Assembly (NCBI RefSeq): GCF_015291725.1
Contig: NZ_CP030038.1
Span: forward strand, 682,001-746,000
Origin: Bradyrhizobium sp. CCBAU 51765
GTDB lineage: Bacteria; Pseudomonadota; Alphaproteobacteria; Rhizobiales; Xanthobacteraceae
Direction of reading: 5' to 3'
DNA length: 64,000 bases
Program-made: the position numbers and the translations under genes
The notes under the pieces: model-generated
Databases searched by the model: none
What the model saw: the letters and a program-made list of their open reading frames with translations, nothing else
Told to the model about the DNA's origin: nothing
Shown: positions 9,029 to 17,744 of the stretch, one piece after another
How positions within the stretch are numbered: the stretch's first letter is position 1
Layout: every line of letters starts with the position of its first letter

Positions 9029-10575
9029 CGGCGGGAATAAGGGCGGCCGGCTCGCTGTCTCTATTGCTTGTTCTGACCCTCGAAGGGAGCGAAGCGCGGA
9101 TATGGAATCGAGCCATTCCGACGATTGATGAATTCTCGCCCAACGTCGTGCGGATAACGGCAGAACGAACTAACGGGTCAGTCGATGTGGGCTTTGGCCT
9201 TCTACTTTTCGCAAAGCAGAATCGAATTTTTGTTGCAACAGCCGATCATATTCTTCGCGGAGATAGACATGATCTCGTGCCAAGGAGGATCGTTGTGAAT
9301 CTCCATGAAAGCCTGGGACGCAGGCCGATGGAGGTAACGTCCGTCTCTCCCTTTTTTGATGCGAAGATCGATGTAGCATGCTTTGAAATTTGGAACTTCG
9401 CGGACGACTCATTCAAAGAAACTGCCAAAAACTGGAGTTCTTCGCTGCCCTTAACGCGAAATGATCAATACTATTACATTGGTCGAAACCAAGCTTGGTA
9501 TGTTCCGACCAGACCAAGCGTCTATAATAGTCGTAGCCCAAACGGTAGTTATGTTTTCGATCAGATAGACGTTGAGCAGGGTTCATCAGGTGCCCCTCTT
9601 TACAATGATCAGAATGGTCTCGTCGCTGGGCTGATAAAGAGAAAGCTGGGGTCGGGGTCTGCTGAAGCAATCCCATTCAATGATGTGCTCCGCGTCCTTC
9701 GCAATAGCTCAATACAATTAGAGTTCGAAAGCCAGTCAATTGCGCTTCTTTATGAAGACGCTCGTGCCAGCGGGCAGCGCTTCATTCAGGAAATGCAACG
9801 TAGGCAGCAAAGTGAACCTGACTCTGGAGATTTGTTCTATCACGGGCCTGTCGTTTTCGATGTGAATCGGGATGGCATACTAGACCGACTCCAAATTTGG
9901 ACTTCGAGCGGCGCCGGGGGAGGAAATCACGACGAGCAGTATGCTTCTGTATTTCTTGGGCAGAGGTCCGGCACGTTCAAAGACAAGCCAGATTATCAAG
10001 CACAAGTGGGGTCTCGGGGAGGAAGCAAGATTATGCTGGATCAGCTAGTAAGACCCGACATTGAGACGGCAGGGAAGGAAAATGGGTTTGTCCTGCCGGG
10101 ATGTCAGAAGGCTGAAAGGGACACGATGAGTCAGTGCTCAGTAGAAGGAGATCGTCTTTTCATATTTTGTCCCAGCAATAACGATCAGGCGCTCGTCTCT
10201 GTAGGCTTTGATGAATATGAGAAAGATCAATATCCTCGTAGAGACTTTCGAGGTTTAGAAAACCTACTAGGCATCTCATTGGGGAACGGAAAGATACGGT
10301 TGACGTTTGGTGCTTCGACCATACCCGACTCGGGAATCGCCCCGCGTCAGTCCTACAACGCCTTCGAAATAGCTGAAGTCTCTCAGTCAGGGCGTCGGGC
10401 GGGTGTGCAGAAAGGCGACTTTCTTGTCGCGGTGGCCGGAAAAACCGCAGATACGCCGCGGGATCTGACATGCGCTATCGGAGACTTGGACGAGCTGCCA
10501 GGACGAAAGTTTGTGATTTACCGTCGGACGCCGCAAGTACAGGTTCTTGAACGGTCTATTCCGGAGAAGCCATAG
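8986..10575 (+). CDS. Trypsin-like serine protease with C-terminal PDZ domain
   Basis: A chymotrypsin-fold protease with the triad His in VATADHILRGD, Asp in DAKIDVACFEI and Ser in VEQGSSGAPLYND. After the protease domain (about residues 40-240) is an insert with a calcium-loop-like DVNRDGILD motif. A PDZ domain follows at the end (FEIAEVSQSGRRAGVQKGDF onward, about residues 450-520). The layout recalls HtrA/Deg proteases, but the roughly 200-residue insert is unusual. A hydrophobic N-terminal segment suggests export. The start at 8986 has GGGGG five bases upstream; an ATG at 8974 is possible. It is the last gene of a three-gene overlapping operon divergent from the FAD-GAF gene. Confidence 0.8.
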   Translation: MGFKGTVRALKEGLAAGIRAAGSLSLLLVLTLEGSEARIWNRAIPTIDEFSPNVVRITAERTNGSVDVGFGLLLFAKQNRIFVATADHILRGDRHDLVPRRIVVNLHESLGRRPMEVTSVSPFFDAKIDVACFEIWNFADDSFKETAKNWSSSLPLTRNDQYYYIGRNQAWYVPTRPSVYNSRSPNGSYVFDQIDVEQGSSGAPLYNDQNGLVAGLIKRKLGSGSAEAIPFNDVLRVLRNSSIQLEFESQSIALLYEDARASGQRFIQEMQRRQQSEPDSGDLFYHGPVVFDVNRDGILDRLQIWTSSGAGGGNHDEQYASVFLGQRSGTFKDKPDYQAQVGSRGGSKIMLDQLVRPDIETAGKENGFVLPGCQKAERDTMSQCSVEGDRLFIFCPSNNDQALVSVGFDEYEKDQYPRRDFRGLENLLGISLGNGKIRLTFGASTIPDSGIAPRQSYNAFEIAEVSQSGRRAGVQKGDFLVAVAGKTADTPRDLTCAIGDLDELPGRKFVIYRRTPQVQVLERSIPEKP

Positions 10576-10794
10576 GCGCCTCGGAACTCCCGCGGCACAA
10601 GGAGCAAGAGGCCAAAATGACCGGCATTCAAAGCAATAGGGCCGCTATCGGCTGCTAATTTGCCTGGGCTAAGCCGCGCACAAAGATGGCGCCTGCAATA
10701 ACACGACAGCAACCAACAACCGGAGGGTAATCCGGTCGACTTGCATGGGCCGCGTGCATTGACCCTGAGTATATTGTGATCCCCGTATCTACTG

Positions 10795-11325
10795 TTAGCA
10801 CATAAAACGGAGTCGCGCGGCCTCCTCAAGACGAGTTCGACACCGGTCGATTGCACTGCTGACTTGATTTTCAATCATATTCCGGAGATCTAGATCGCGC
10901 GTGCACGCAGTCGGAAGCCCATTGAGCTCAGCACAAAAAGTGGAGACTATTTCCTGCATAACCATCGTTACGTCTTCGAGTGGTATAAGTTCTCCGATCT
11001 CCTTCGCCACCCGTAGCTCGATCTCACGAGCGCGGGCCTCGCGTAGCTGAGCACCGCTATCGCCATTGGCCACTCTCCGACTGGCTGCCTGACGCAGAAA
11101 GCGAATGTATGCAACGCGACACTCATCAAGGTCGAACGTGCCGTCGTCTTTACGGGGTAGGTTGCCGTCGTTCGCCAACGCAGCCACCCTCTGGCGGGTC
11201 AGATCAAGATAGGCGGCACATGCGGCGAGTGTGGCGCCATGCCGACTGCGGGGGCTGCCAGGGCGCTCGAGGCCAGCATCCTCGAGCGTGGAGGTCCCAA
11301 CCAATTCTGATGGCTCAGCGGGCAT
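10795..11325 (-). CDS. Phage terminase small subunit, Nu1-like
   Basis: A 176-residue protein with an N-terminal helix-turn-helix region (TLAACAAYLDLTRQRVAALA, then LDECRVAYIRFLR). An alpha-helical C-terminal half of the Nu1/terminase-small type follows (ARAREIELRVAKEIGELIPLEDV). Small terminase subunits pick out phage DNA for packaging. A lone copy with no large subunit or structural genes is typical of phage satellites, which redirect a helper phage's packaging machinery. It lies downstream of the primase-helicase on the same strand with a 398-bp gap. The assignment as a Nu1 homologue is good; the satellite role is inferred from context. Confidence 0.75.
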   Translation of the reverse strand: MPAEPSELVGTSTLEDAGLERPGSPRSRHGATLAACAAYLDLTRQRVAALANDGNLPRKDDGTFDLDECRVAYIRFLRQAASRRVANGDSGAQLREARAREIELRVAKEIGELIPLEDVTMVMQEIVSTFCAELNGLPTACTRDLDLRNMIENQVSSAIDRCRTRLEEAARLRFMC

Positions 11326-11723
11326 TCTAGCCTGTAAACCCTAATCTGCAGCGCGCGGAATATATTCATATTACGGGCCGCCTTGCGCCGCAATGACACT
11401 CGATGAAAACACACGGTCCCTAAAATTTCCGCGCCCCGTGCTGCTTTACCTGATCATCTAAGTGCGGACTAGCGCAATGCTGACTAACTCCACCCCAGTT
11501 GGAGATAAGCCGATAAGGCTTTCGTTGGTGGGTTCCGGGGGGCAGGCTAGTGTGTGCTGGACGGGCGCGGCGCATAAGCCGGCCCGAGACCAACAGCAAA
11601 AACCAAAACCAAAAAAGGGAGTAGTTTCGCTACTTCTAACAAACTGTTTCTCTCTTATCTTTCTGCTTCCACAAAAATAGGAAATCGGGGCTAACAATGG
11701 TTTCGGTTTCTGGCTCGCTACGG
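11326..11723. other. Gene-free stretch between terminase and primase genes
   Basis: About 400 bp in which I see no supported gene. It has an A/C-rich tract near 11597-11620 and is a reasonable place for a promoter of the terminase gene or for packaging/replication sites. No clear stem-loop was found. Confidence 0.35.
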
Positions 11724-14129
11724 TCAGAACACCTGCGCTACGTCCACAAAAACCGCCTCTCCGCGTTCAACCATCTTCATTAGCTCCGCTATTGGTGTAC
11801 TGGTCAGTGTCCCGTCGTTGGTAAGCGCCGTGGTCACACCCACAGACGGCACGCGCCAAGCTGCCGTTTGCACTCGCTGCTTGATGACATGCCACCCCTC
11901 GCCCTTAGCCACCTTGCGTATGGTGGCGAGGCTTTCTATCCTGTCGGGGCGGTTGCCCCGGTAAAGTTGGTCGATGATCCTCTTCTGTACGGCCGCGTCC
12001 ATTACGATCAGCTTCGTGTTTGGAGCGCGCTCGGTCAGATCGCGAAGAACTTCCACAGCCAACTGTTGGCCCTGCGAATAACCCTCCTCAATCACTTCCC
12101 TCTTCGCCTGCGTATGTGGTGGCGTGTCGGCAACCGTCACCGGACCGCCATTCGCGGACAGCCACTCCTTCATCCAAAACTTGATTTTGGCGTGTCCGCC
12201 TTCGTGGTCGAGCCAGTCGTGCAGCCGCTTCCATTCAGCCGCGCTGCGCCTATGCTCGCTTACCGCAGGCACCAACCAGCGACGGTCATCCATGCTGAGC
12301 TTGAGCGCGCGTTTGCTGTTGGAGCACGCTAGAACGTGCAGCCAGTTCTCGATGTCATAGGCCGCCATGTATTTCTCGTTGATACGCAGCGTATTCTCCG
12401 TTATGACGCTTTTCAACTTGTCATAGGCCTTGGCATTGTGGCCTGCATAAATTTCGTGGACGATGGCGAGGCGCTTGTGCGCGCACCAACCGTTAAAATT
12501 TCCGTCGGTTACGGTCGCTTCGCTCGGCTCGCTGCAGTTCCACTTCCCAATCATCGGCTTCAAAATGTCGCTGCCGAGCGTGCTCTTCCCCACGCCCTGC
12601 GTTTCGCTGATCAATAGCAGGCCGTATTTCATCTTGATCTCAGGATGGCATACGAGCGTAGCGCACCAGCGGATCACCGCCGTGCGGTCAGCCTCGATCG
12701 GGAACGTCGTGTCAAGGTAATCCAGCCAAGGCGTAACGTCGCCAGCCTCAGCCACCAAGCGCGGGCCCACATACGTGTTCACATATGCATTGTCGCGTTC
12801 ATCGCTCATCAGCCCGCTTGGACTTGCCGGGGCATAGCGTAGACCTGCGCCTCTATTGGACTGTACGCGCTTCAGAATGCGCGCGGTGTCGTCCGTGTCG
12901 CTGAACGGCCTCACCCAGCCATTGAAGGCCTTTTCGCTTAACAGCTTGTCGGGCTTGTTCACATTCACGTACACGTCCGGCTCGCGCACCTGAACCCATT
13001 CCTTCAGGAAATGAGGCGTAATCGCGTAAGTCGGCCGCGCCCTGCTGCCTGCTGGGGCAGGAATGATGTCGGTGGCGTATGTGGCATGGTGGACTAGATC
13101 ATCGATGGTCGGACCAACATATCGGCCAGTGTCGCTGTAGAAGGTGCGCGGCATCGGGTCGGCCATGTCCCAATGCGAGGGAAAAGTCTGGTCGAACTGC
13201 ACGCCCCACATGGTGCGCCTGTAGTTCTTGCTGACTGTGACTAAAGCCTCCTTGCCGGCCGCGTCGTTGTCACAGACGTAAACCATTAACTCCGGATTGC
13301 GCTCCCATAGCTCGTCATAATCGGCACGGTGCGGCGAAAGCGCTCCACCAATCATGCCCCAATGCTCATATTGGCGCAGTTCTTCAATCCACGGATGGGT
13401 GCTGCTGGCGTCGGCGCACATTTCGGTGACGAACTTGGCCGCCTTTGCCCCTTCGTGCACCATGTACTTCGTCTTGCCCGTGCTGCGCTTGGGCTTCCAG
13501 AACGGCAAGCTACCATCCGGCTCCATGCAGCGCCATTCGCCATCTGACCAATATGACCACGGCAGGTAGCGTTTGCCGGTCGGCGTGTCGATGCGCTGCT
13601 GCACCATACGCAGCATACCGGTGCGCTGATTGTAGAATTCGAAGAACAACGGATCGTCATCCGCGTTCACCGCAGCGCGCTGGTGTTCGTCGCGCAGCAT
13701 GGGCAGCAAGTCCTGTATGGCGGCTGGCCGCACTTCCATGCTTTTGGGGAGCTCAATGCCCGCCTGAAACGCCACTCTGATCGCGGCTTGCTCTGCTTCC
13801 GTCGGCGCGTAGGCATTGTCGCTTACCTTTATGGTGCCGTCCGGCTCCAATTTGATGACGCACTTTTCGCGGTAGTAGTGGCCGAAGCTTTCCTGCACCA
13901 ACCACCGCCGGAAATTCTTCTCCTTAGCGCCGTGCCGGTTGATGTATTGGGCCAGCGCAGGCACGGTTTGATAGAAATTTCCTTGACTCCGCGCACCAGC
14001 ATGAGGCTGTGCCGGCGGAGCCGCATGGTGGTCTTCTGGAAGGCGAGGGGAATTCTCGCGCCTTATGTAGGCGGCACTTGGCGGGGCGTTATTCACCAGT
14101 TCATGCTCAGCGTTGCTGCCTAACGTCAT
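11724..14129 (-). CDS. Primase-helicase (Toprim-like plus DUF5906-type helicase)
   Basis: An 801-residue replication protein. The middle N-terminal part has a Toprim-like acidic motif (YVCDNDAAGKEAL, near residue 285). The C-terminal half is a superfamily 3-type helicase of the DUF5906 kind, with a Walker A element LLISETQGVGKSTLG near residue 510 and further conserved blocks (CAHKRLAIVHEIYAG). Such proteins initiate and drive replication of phage satellites and integrative elements. The start (ATG at 14129) overlaps the upstream stop by one base (TGATG), so it is translationally coupled to the hypothetical gene and the AlpA-like gene before it. Confidence 0.82.
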   Translation of the reverse strand: MTLGSNAEHELVNNAPPSAAYIRRENSPRLPEDHHAAPPAQPHAGARSQGNFYQTVPALAQYINRHGAKEKNFRRWLVQESFGHYYREKCVIKLEPDGTIKVSDNAYAPTEAEQAAIRVAFQAGIELPKSMEVRPAAIQDLLPMLRDEHQRAAVNADDDPLFFEFYNQRTGMLRMVQQRIDTPTGKRYLPWSYWSDGEWRCMEPDGSLPFWKPKRSTGKTKYMVHEGAKAAKFVTEMCADASSTHPWIEELRQYEHWGMIGGALSPHRADYDELWERNPELMVYVCDNDAAGKEALVTVSKNYRRTMWGVQFDQTFPSHWDMADPMPRTFYSDTGRYVGPTIDDLVHHATYATDIIPAPAGSRARPTYAITPHFLKEWVQVREPDVYVNVNKPDKLLSEKAFNGWVRPFSDTDDTARILKRVQSNRGAGLRYAPASPSGLMSDERDNAYVNTYVGPRLVAEAGDVTPWLDYLDTTFPIEADRTAVIRWCATLVCHPEIKMKYGLLLISETQGVGKSTLGSDILKPMIGKWNCSEPSEATVTDGNFNGWCAHKRLAIVHEIYAGHNAKAYDKLKSVITENTLRINEKYMAAYDIENWLHVLACSNSKRALKLSMDDRRWLVPAVSEHRRSAAEWKRLHDWLDHEGGHAKIKFWMKEWLSANGGPVTVADTPPHTQAKREVIEEGYSQGQQLAVEVLRDLTERAPNTKLIVMDAAVQKRIIDQLYRGNRPDRIESLATIRKVAKGEGWHVIKQRVQTAAWRVPSVGVTTALTNDGTLTSTPIAELMKMVERGEAVFVDVAQVF

Positions 14130-14635
14130 CAGCGGTCACCTTTCCCATGCGCCCGGTGCCACTCCGTTGAGTGTGCAATGAGATCGAGGTGATGAAATCG
14201 CCAGCCTCTACCCGGCGGCGGCACCGATATGGGTGTGCCGTGTGCGCCTTGGTTGCGGGTCAAGGTGATCTCCATTCCGCTCCTTATCCACACGGAAAGA
14301 AAAGTTACGCCTCCAAAAGCTTCCTCAATGGAGATGAGCCGCTCGGCACTGGTACGGGGATCGACGTGCAGCAGGAAGCCGCCGCTGCGCAGAACCTTTT
14401 TCGCCTGCCGCCAGGCTTTTAAGTTTCTGCTCAAATTTAACTCTGCCCATCTTTTGGCCTCTTCGTGCGCAACGCGCCATTCAGAAAGCTCGCGCCGCGC
14501 GGCACCGTTCGTGATGGGGCCGAACAACGATCCTTGGCTCTGGTGGATTGGTTGGGTAAAGTCGGGCTGTTCAGCTGCCTGCTTTACCGGCCTCTTCACG
14601 ATTTCGCATGAGGAGGCCTTCTCTTGTTGGGTCAT
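14129..14635 (-). CDS. Hypothetical protein in the satellite replication operon
   Basis: 168 residues, family not recognised. A central helical, Arg/Lys/Trp-rich part (WAELNLSRNLKAWRQAKKV) is followed by a short beta-rich part. No signal peptide or membrane helix is visible. It lies between the AlpA-like gene (3-bp gap) and the primase (1-bp overlap), so it is surely co-expressed and may assist replication or its control. Confidence 0.65.
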   Translation of the reverse strand: MTQQEKASSCEIVKRPVKQAAEQPDFTQPIHQSQGSLFGPITNGAARRELSEWRVAHEEAKRWAELNLSRNLKAWRQAKKVLRSGGFLLHVDPRTSAERLISIEEAFGGVTFLSVWIRSGMEITLTRNQGAHGTPISVPPPGRGWRFHHLDLIAHSTEWHRAHGKGDR

Positions 14636-14638
14636 GCT

Positions 14639-14998
14639 TCACGCCTCCGCCCGTTCTCGGCTCGGGGTGCGTCTGTGCTTTGGCGGCGGCGGACTGGCGG
14701 CGCAGCGCCGCTCGTAGCCCTCCAGTTCAGCGACGCTAAAAAACTGTATGCGGCCGAAATAGGTGGCACGCGGAAAGTTGGCGTCGTCGCGTAATTTCCT
14801 CCACAACCACATGAGGCTGCGGCCACCGTAACGCTCACAGACTTGCTTCGCGGTGATCCACACCGCACTGGAGGGGACGGCGAATTGCCGACGTGGGCCT
14901 AGTGTATAGCCCGCGCCGCGACGCACGCGATGCGGCACAGTTTCGGAAACGGTAGCCTGCATCGATGCAGGTGGCTGGTTGTGATTTGGCTGGGGCAC
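14639..14998 (-). CDS. AlpA/excisionase-like DNA-binding protein
   Basis: About 119 residues. The C-terminal half is a winged-helix of the AlpA/MerR excisionase type: WITAKQVCERYGGRSLMWLW, then FPRATYFGRIQFFSVAELEGY. The N-terminal 50 residues are low-complexity (Pro/Gln/Asn, then Arg). I choose the GTG at 14998 because GAAGGAC sits seven bases upstream; a GTG at 15037 would place a hairpin inside the gene. AlpA-type proteins activate excision or early genes of satellites and prophages. It heads the operon with the hypothetical protein and the primase. Confidence 0.7.
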   Translation of the reverse strand: MPQPNHNQPPASMQATVSETVPHRVRRGAGYTLGPRRQFAVPSSAVWITAKQVCERYGGRSLMWLWRKLRDDANFPRATYFGRIQFFSVAELEGYERRCAASPPPPKHRRTPSRERAEA

Positions 14999-15005
14999 GG
15001 TGTTT

Positions 15006-15030
15006 GTCCTTCGTTGTTTGCAACAAGGAC
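15006..15030. promoter_or_regulatory. Hairpin just upstream of the AlpA-like gene
   Basis: GTCCTT-C-GTTG-TTTG-CAAC-AAGGAC forms a 10-bp stem with one bulged base, 8-32 bp before the GTG start and partly covering its ribosome site. It could be a translational control element or an operator. Confidence 0.4.
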
Positions 15031-15053
15031 TAACCACCTAAACCATAGCAAAG

Positions 15054-15120
15054 CCCAAAACGGGTATTATTCCGAACCCCTTTTTAGGCTCGCCCGAAAA
15101 CAAGGATTATTTCCAACCCC
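15054..15120. repeat. Two imperfect 27-28 bp direct repeats
   Basis: The segments 15054-15080 and 15093-15120 share the pattern CCC-(G)AAAAC-GG-TATT-TTCC-AACCCC and start 39 bp apart, between the AlpA-like gene and the preceding hypothetical gene. They might be binding sites of a satellite regulator or replication iterons. The second copy overlaps the end of the hypothetical gene. Confidence 0.4.
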
Positions 15121-15703
15121 ATTTCGGGGTTTGGCCCAACCGTGCAGCCTTGCATTGCTTGACAAGGTTGGCGTTTCGCTCGCCGTACAGCAGCGCCGCC
15201 AACTCGCAGAAGCAGCGGCCCTTGGCGGTGTCGGGGGCGCTGGAATAATACATCAAAGAGAGTGCCGCTCTCACGGCTCGGTGCTTAGCTGCGGCTGCCT
15301 TCCGAGACGGTTTTACCATGGCATTGACCGCGGCTGCCTTCCGAGAGAGTTTCACTGGAGCTTTGGCCGCCGCTGCCTCTTTCATTTTTATCCGCCACTC
15401 ACTAATTTCGGCATGCGGAAAGAACTTGTGGACCTCCCAGGGAAGGTCTTTATTTTTTAGCGCGTGCTCAACACGGACCAGTGCATCCGCCAGCCGTTTG
15501 ACGGCCCGCTTCGTATCCTTGAACAGTGGCTTGCGCTCCTGCGCGTTGATGTATTCAAGGTCGACGATTGCGGTTTCTAGATGAGAAAGACACTCTTCGC
15601 GGCGCGCCGCGGCTGGCTTGATCAGCGCCATGGCTCGCCGGACCGTTGCCCCATGCATGGCCTGCAACTTCTCTTTCAAAAAACCATCCATAAAGTCATC
15701 CAT
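15107..15703 (-). CDS. Hypothetical basic, helix-rich protein
   Basis: 198 residues, no family recognised. It is predicted mostly helical. A Lys/Ala-rich middle contains three similar repeats (APVKLSRKAAAVNAM, MVKPSRKAAAAKHRA) that resemble the tails of histone-like or DNA-binding proteins. The ATG overlaps the integrase stop, so it is probably translated from the integrase message. A role in recombination or nucleoid binding is only suggested by composition and position. Confidence 0.55.
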   Translation of the reverse strand: MDDFMDGFLKEKLQAMHGATVRRAMALIKPAAARREECLSHLETAIVDLEYINAQERKPLFKDTKRAVKRLADALVRVEHALKNKDLPWEVHKFFPHAEISEWRIKMKEAAAAKAPVKLSRKAAAVNAMVKPSRKAAAAKHRAVRAALSLMYYSSAPDTAKGRCFCELAALLYGERNANLVKQCKAARLGQTPKWGWK

Positions 15704-17148
15704 TACGCCGGCTCCCGCAACGGCACAAAGTTGCCCGCTCGAGCATACCCATTGACGATGCCCGCGACGTGATCTGCCCAGCGCTCCAGCGCCGCGCGTT
15801 TTTCCGGTTCATACTGTTCGCGGTTATAGGTTCCGGCCACACCGCTCTTGGCACCGCTGACGTGGTTCAATGCCGCTTCGATGATGTGAGGTGGTATGCC
15901 GATGCTTGCCATACCGGTGGAGCACGACCTACGCAGATCATGCAGCCGCCACGGCGTGAGCGTTGTAGTCCTGCCCTGCTCCGCCTTGGCGGCAGCCAAC
16001 ATCACAGCATCAAACCGCGCCTTGTACTTGGAAAATCCCGATACCGGGGTTTTGCCATTGGTGCTGAACATATAGTTGCAACCTGCAAGCTGCGGCATGT
16101 TGGCAATAATTTCCCGCGCTAGCAGGGGCAGTGGCACGTTGTGCGGTAAACCGTTCTTGGTGCGCGTGCCAGGCAACCGCAGCGTAGCAAGGTCGTCGCT
16201 TAGTTCATCCCGTGTCATGCGGGCGATTTCATTGAGGCGGCAACCCGTCAACAGCAGCAGCTTGCAGAGCGCGCCGAACGGAGGTCCAACGGCCTCGCAC
16301 GCGGTCCAGAACCAGCGCAGTTCGTCAGCGGCGCGGACGTCGGTCTTGGCGTTCAAAACACGGTCACGCGCAGCCGGTGGCGGTGGTCGATGGATGCCGA
16401 AGCAGGGGTCGGTGGCGATGCGACGATGTTTCTGCAACCATTTGAACATGGTGCCGAGAGCGTCCGCCATGCGCCTGCCGCGTGGGTCGCTGGTGCCGGT
16501 GTTGCGCCGTACCAGTCCCGGCACACCGCTGCGGCGGGCTTCTTCGATCACGCTGTAGATGTCGTCGCCGTTGATGCTGGCGATAGGTTTCTCACGCCAG
16601 CGGTCGCACAGCCCGTGCTTGATGTGGGTCGGCTCGCCACCGGCCAGCGGGTAAGCAAGGCCCAGCAGCTTTGCGACTTCCCTCCAACGGCGCGGCTTCT
16701 GGCCGGTCCTGTCCACGCGATGATCGTCAATGAAGGCGCGCACCGCATGCGGGTAGGTGTATGCGCTGGCCTCCATCAAGGCGCTGCGCTGCCGCCGCCG
16801 CGTGGAGTGATGCTCGGCAAACACGTCAACATTGCGCGCCCGCTGCCTCACGAGGGTCAGGGCCAGCACTCGCGCCGCTTTTAACGTCAGGGGATCGCCG
16901 ATTTGTGGTTCGCTAGCGGCTTCCCTGCCGGATTGGTCCACTGGTCCCAGCGTCAGCTTGACCAGCTTGCCATTAGGCCTGCGAAATTTCACCGCCCATG
17001 ACTTTGTACCGCTCGGTTGGACGATCAGCTTAAGCCCGCCACTGTCGGCGTCGGGGATTTCACGCCGCCGCTTACCGGGCTTCATGGTCGCCACCGCTAC
17101 AGCGGTCAGACGCTGGGCGGGCTGACGCTTGGGCTTCGGTTTGGCCAT
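15703..17148 (-). CDS. int: Tyrosine integrase of the satellite element
   Basis: 481 residues, within the range of large tRNA-targeting integrases with an N-terminal DUF4102-like arm-binding domain (DSGGLKLIVQPSGTKSWAVK, about residues 36-55). The catalytic domain shows Arg I in LLTGCRLNEIARM, the HDLRRS box, LNHVSG, and the nucleophile Tyr near YNREQYEPEKRAALERW. The gene begins 180 bp from a 3' tRNA-Arg fragment, the classic arrangement for integration into a tRNA gene. The region before the start carries a tandem AGGGGCAACA repeat and nested hairpins that may control expression. Confidence 0.92.
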   Translation of the reverse strand: MAKPKPKRQPAQRLTAVAVATMKPGKRRREIPDADSGGLKLIVQPSGTKSWAVKFRRPNGKLVKLTLGPVDQSGREAASEPQIGDPLTLKAARVLALTLVRQRARNVDVFAEHHSTRRRQRSALMEASAYTYPHAVRAFIDDHRVDRTGQKPRRWREVAKLLGLAYPLAGGEPTHIKHGLCDRWREKPIASINGDDIYSVIEEARRSGVPGLVRRNTGTSDPRGRRMADALGTMFKWLQKHRRIATDPCFGIHRPPPPAARDRVLNAKTDVRAADELRWFWTACEAVGPPFGALCKLLLLTGCRLNEIARMTRDELSDDLATLRLPGTRTKNGLPHNVPLPLLAREIIANMPQLAGCNYMFSTNGKTPVSGFSKYKARFDAVMLAAAKAEQGRTTTLTPWRLHDLRRSCSTGMASIGIPPHIIEAALNHVSGAKSGVAGTYNREQYEPEKRAALERWADHVAGIVNGYARAGNFVPLREPA

Positions 17149-17159
17149 GGCAATTCCTT

Positions 17160-17180
17160 AGGGGCAACATAGGGGCAACA
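17160..17180. repeat. Tandem 10-bp repeat upstream of the integrase
   Basis: AGGGGCAACA occurs at 17160-17169 and again at 17171-17180. An inverted look-alike (GTTACCCC) follows about ten bases later. The sites lie 12-45 bp before the integrase start and are good candidates for arm-type integrase sites or for an AlpA-like or repressor operator. Confidence 0.45.
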
Positions 17181-17238
17181 AATAGGCTGTTACCCCAAGT
17201 TAATAAGGATTACCATCATTGAGACGATACAGCACAAA

Positions 17239-17278
17239 AAAACCGAAAAGATAACGGTTTTCGCCGCCTTTTTCGGTT
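17239..17278. promoter_or_regulatory. Nested inverted repeats between integrase and attachment site
   Basis: AAAACCG (17239-17245) can pair with CGGTTTT (17255-17261). AACCGAAAA (17241-17249) can instead pair with TTTTCGGTT (17270-17278). The two stems exclude each other. They could be integrase arm sites, a terminator for incoming chromosomal transcription, or a switch. Confidence 0.4.
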
Positions 17279-17324
17279 ACGTAAGGTGCGGCGAAGTTGG
17301 GTAGGTTTGGGTCTGTGCCACGTT

Positions 17325-17369
17325 TTCCTAAACCGTAGGTCGGAAGTTCGAGTCTTCCCGGGATCGCCA
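17325..17369 (+). repeat. 3' fragment of a tRNA-Arg(CCT) gene, attachment site
   Basis: From the anticodon loop (TTCCTAA, anticodon CCT) to the end this reads as a tRNA 3' half. It has variable region AGGTC, T arm GGAAG-TTCGAGT-CTTCC, acceptor strand CGGGATC, discriminator G and CCA. The bases upstream do not pair as a tRNA 5' half, so this is a duplicated 3' end left by integration. The intact gene should lie at the other end of the element, off the left side of the window. Confidence 0.8.
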
Positions 17370-17744
17370 GTCATTCCGACGCAGGAAACCCAGTAAATAT
17401 CGGCATTTCCTCGACGTACGCGGTCCGTTCTAAGGCCTATTTGGCCGTCTCAGGGCCGATTCCGTATGCTCCGTGCAGTATGTGGAATTACAAGGGGTTA
17501 TCTGGGACGACGTCTGCTCCATGCAACACGGATGCAACACGAAGCTGTCGGCATGTTCGTCCTTCGTCCTGTCACTGCTGCGCGGCACAGAACCGACTTC
17601 TCGCGCGAGCAGCAAAGCGTCGTCGAGATGGTCCGCACGTTGAAGACGAGCTGCTGACGCTGAGTCGTCATCGTCCAAGGGTTGTCAGCGGAATGGACCG
17701 TTCGCGCCTGTCAGCCCATGTTGGGAGCATTTCGTCCGCCGAAC
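17370..17744. other. Gene-free stretch right of the attachment site
   Basis: About 375 bp between the tRNA fragment and the purB stop. I see no supported gene or RNA in it. Confidence 0.3.
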
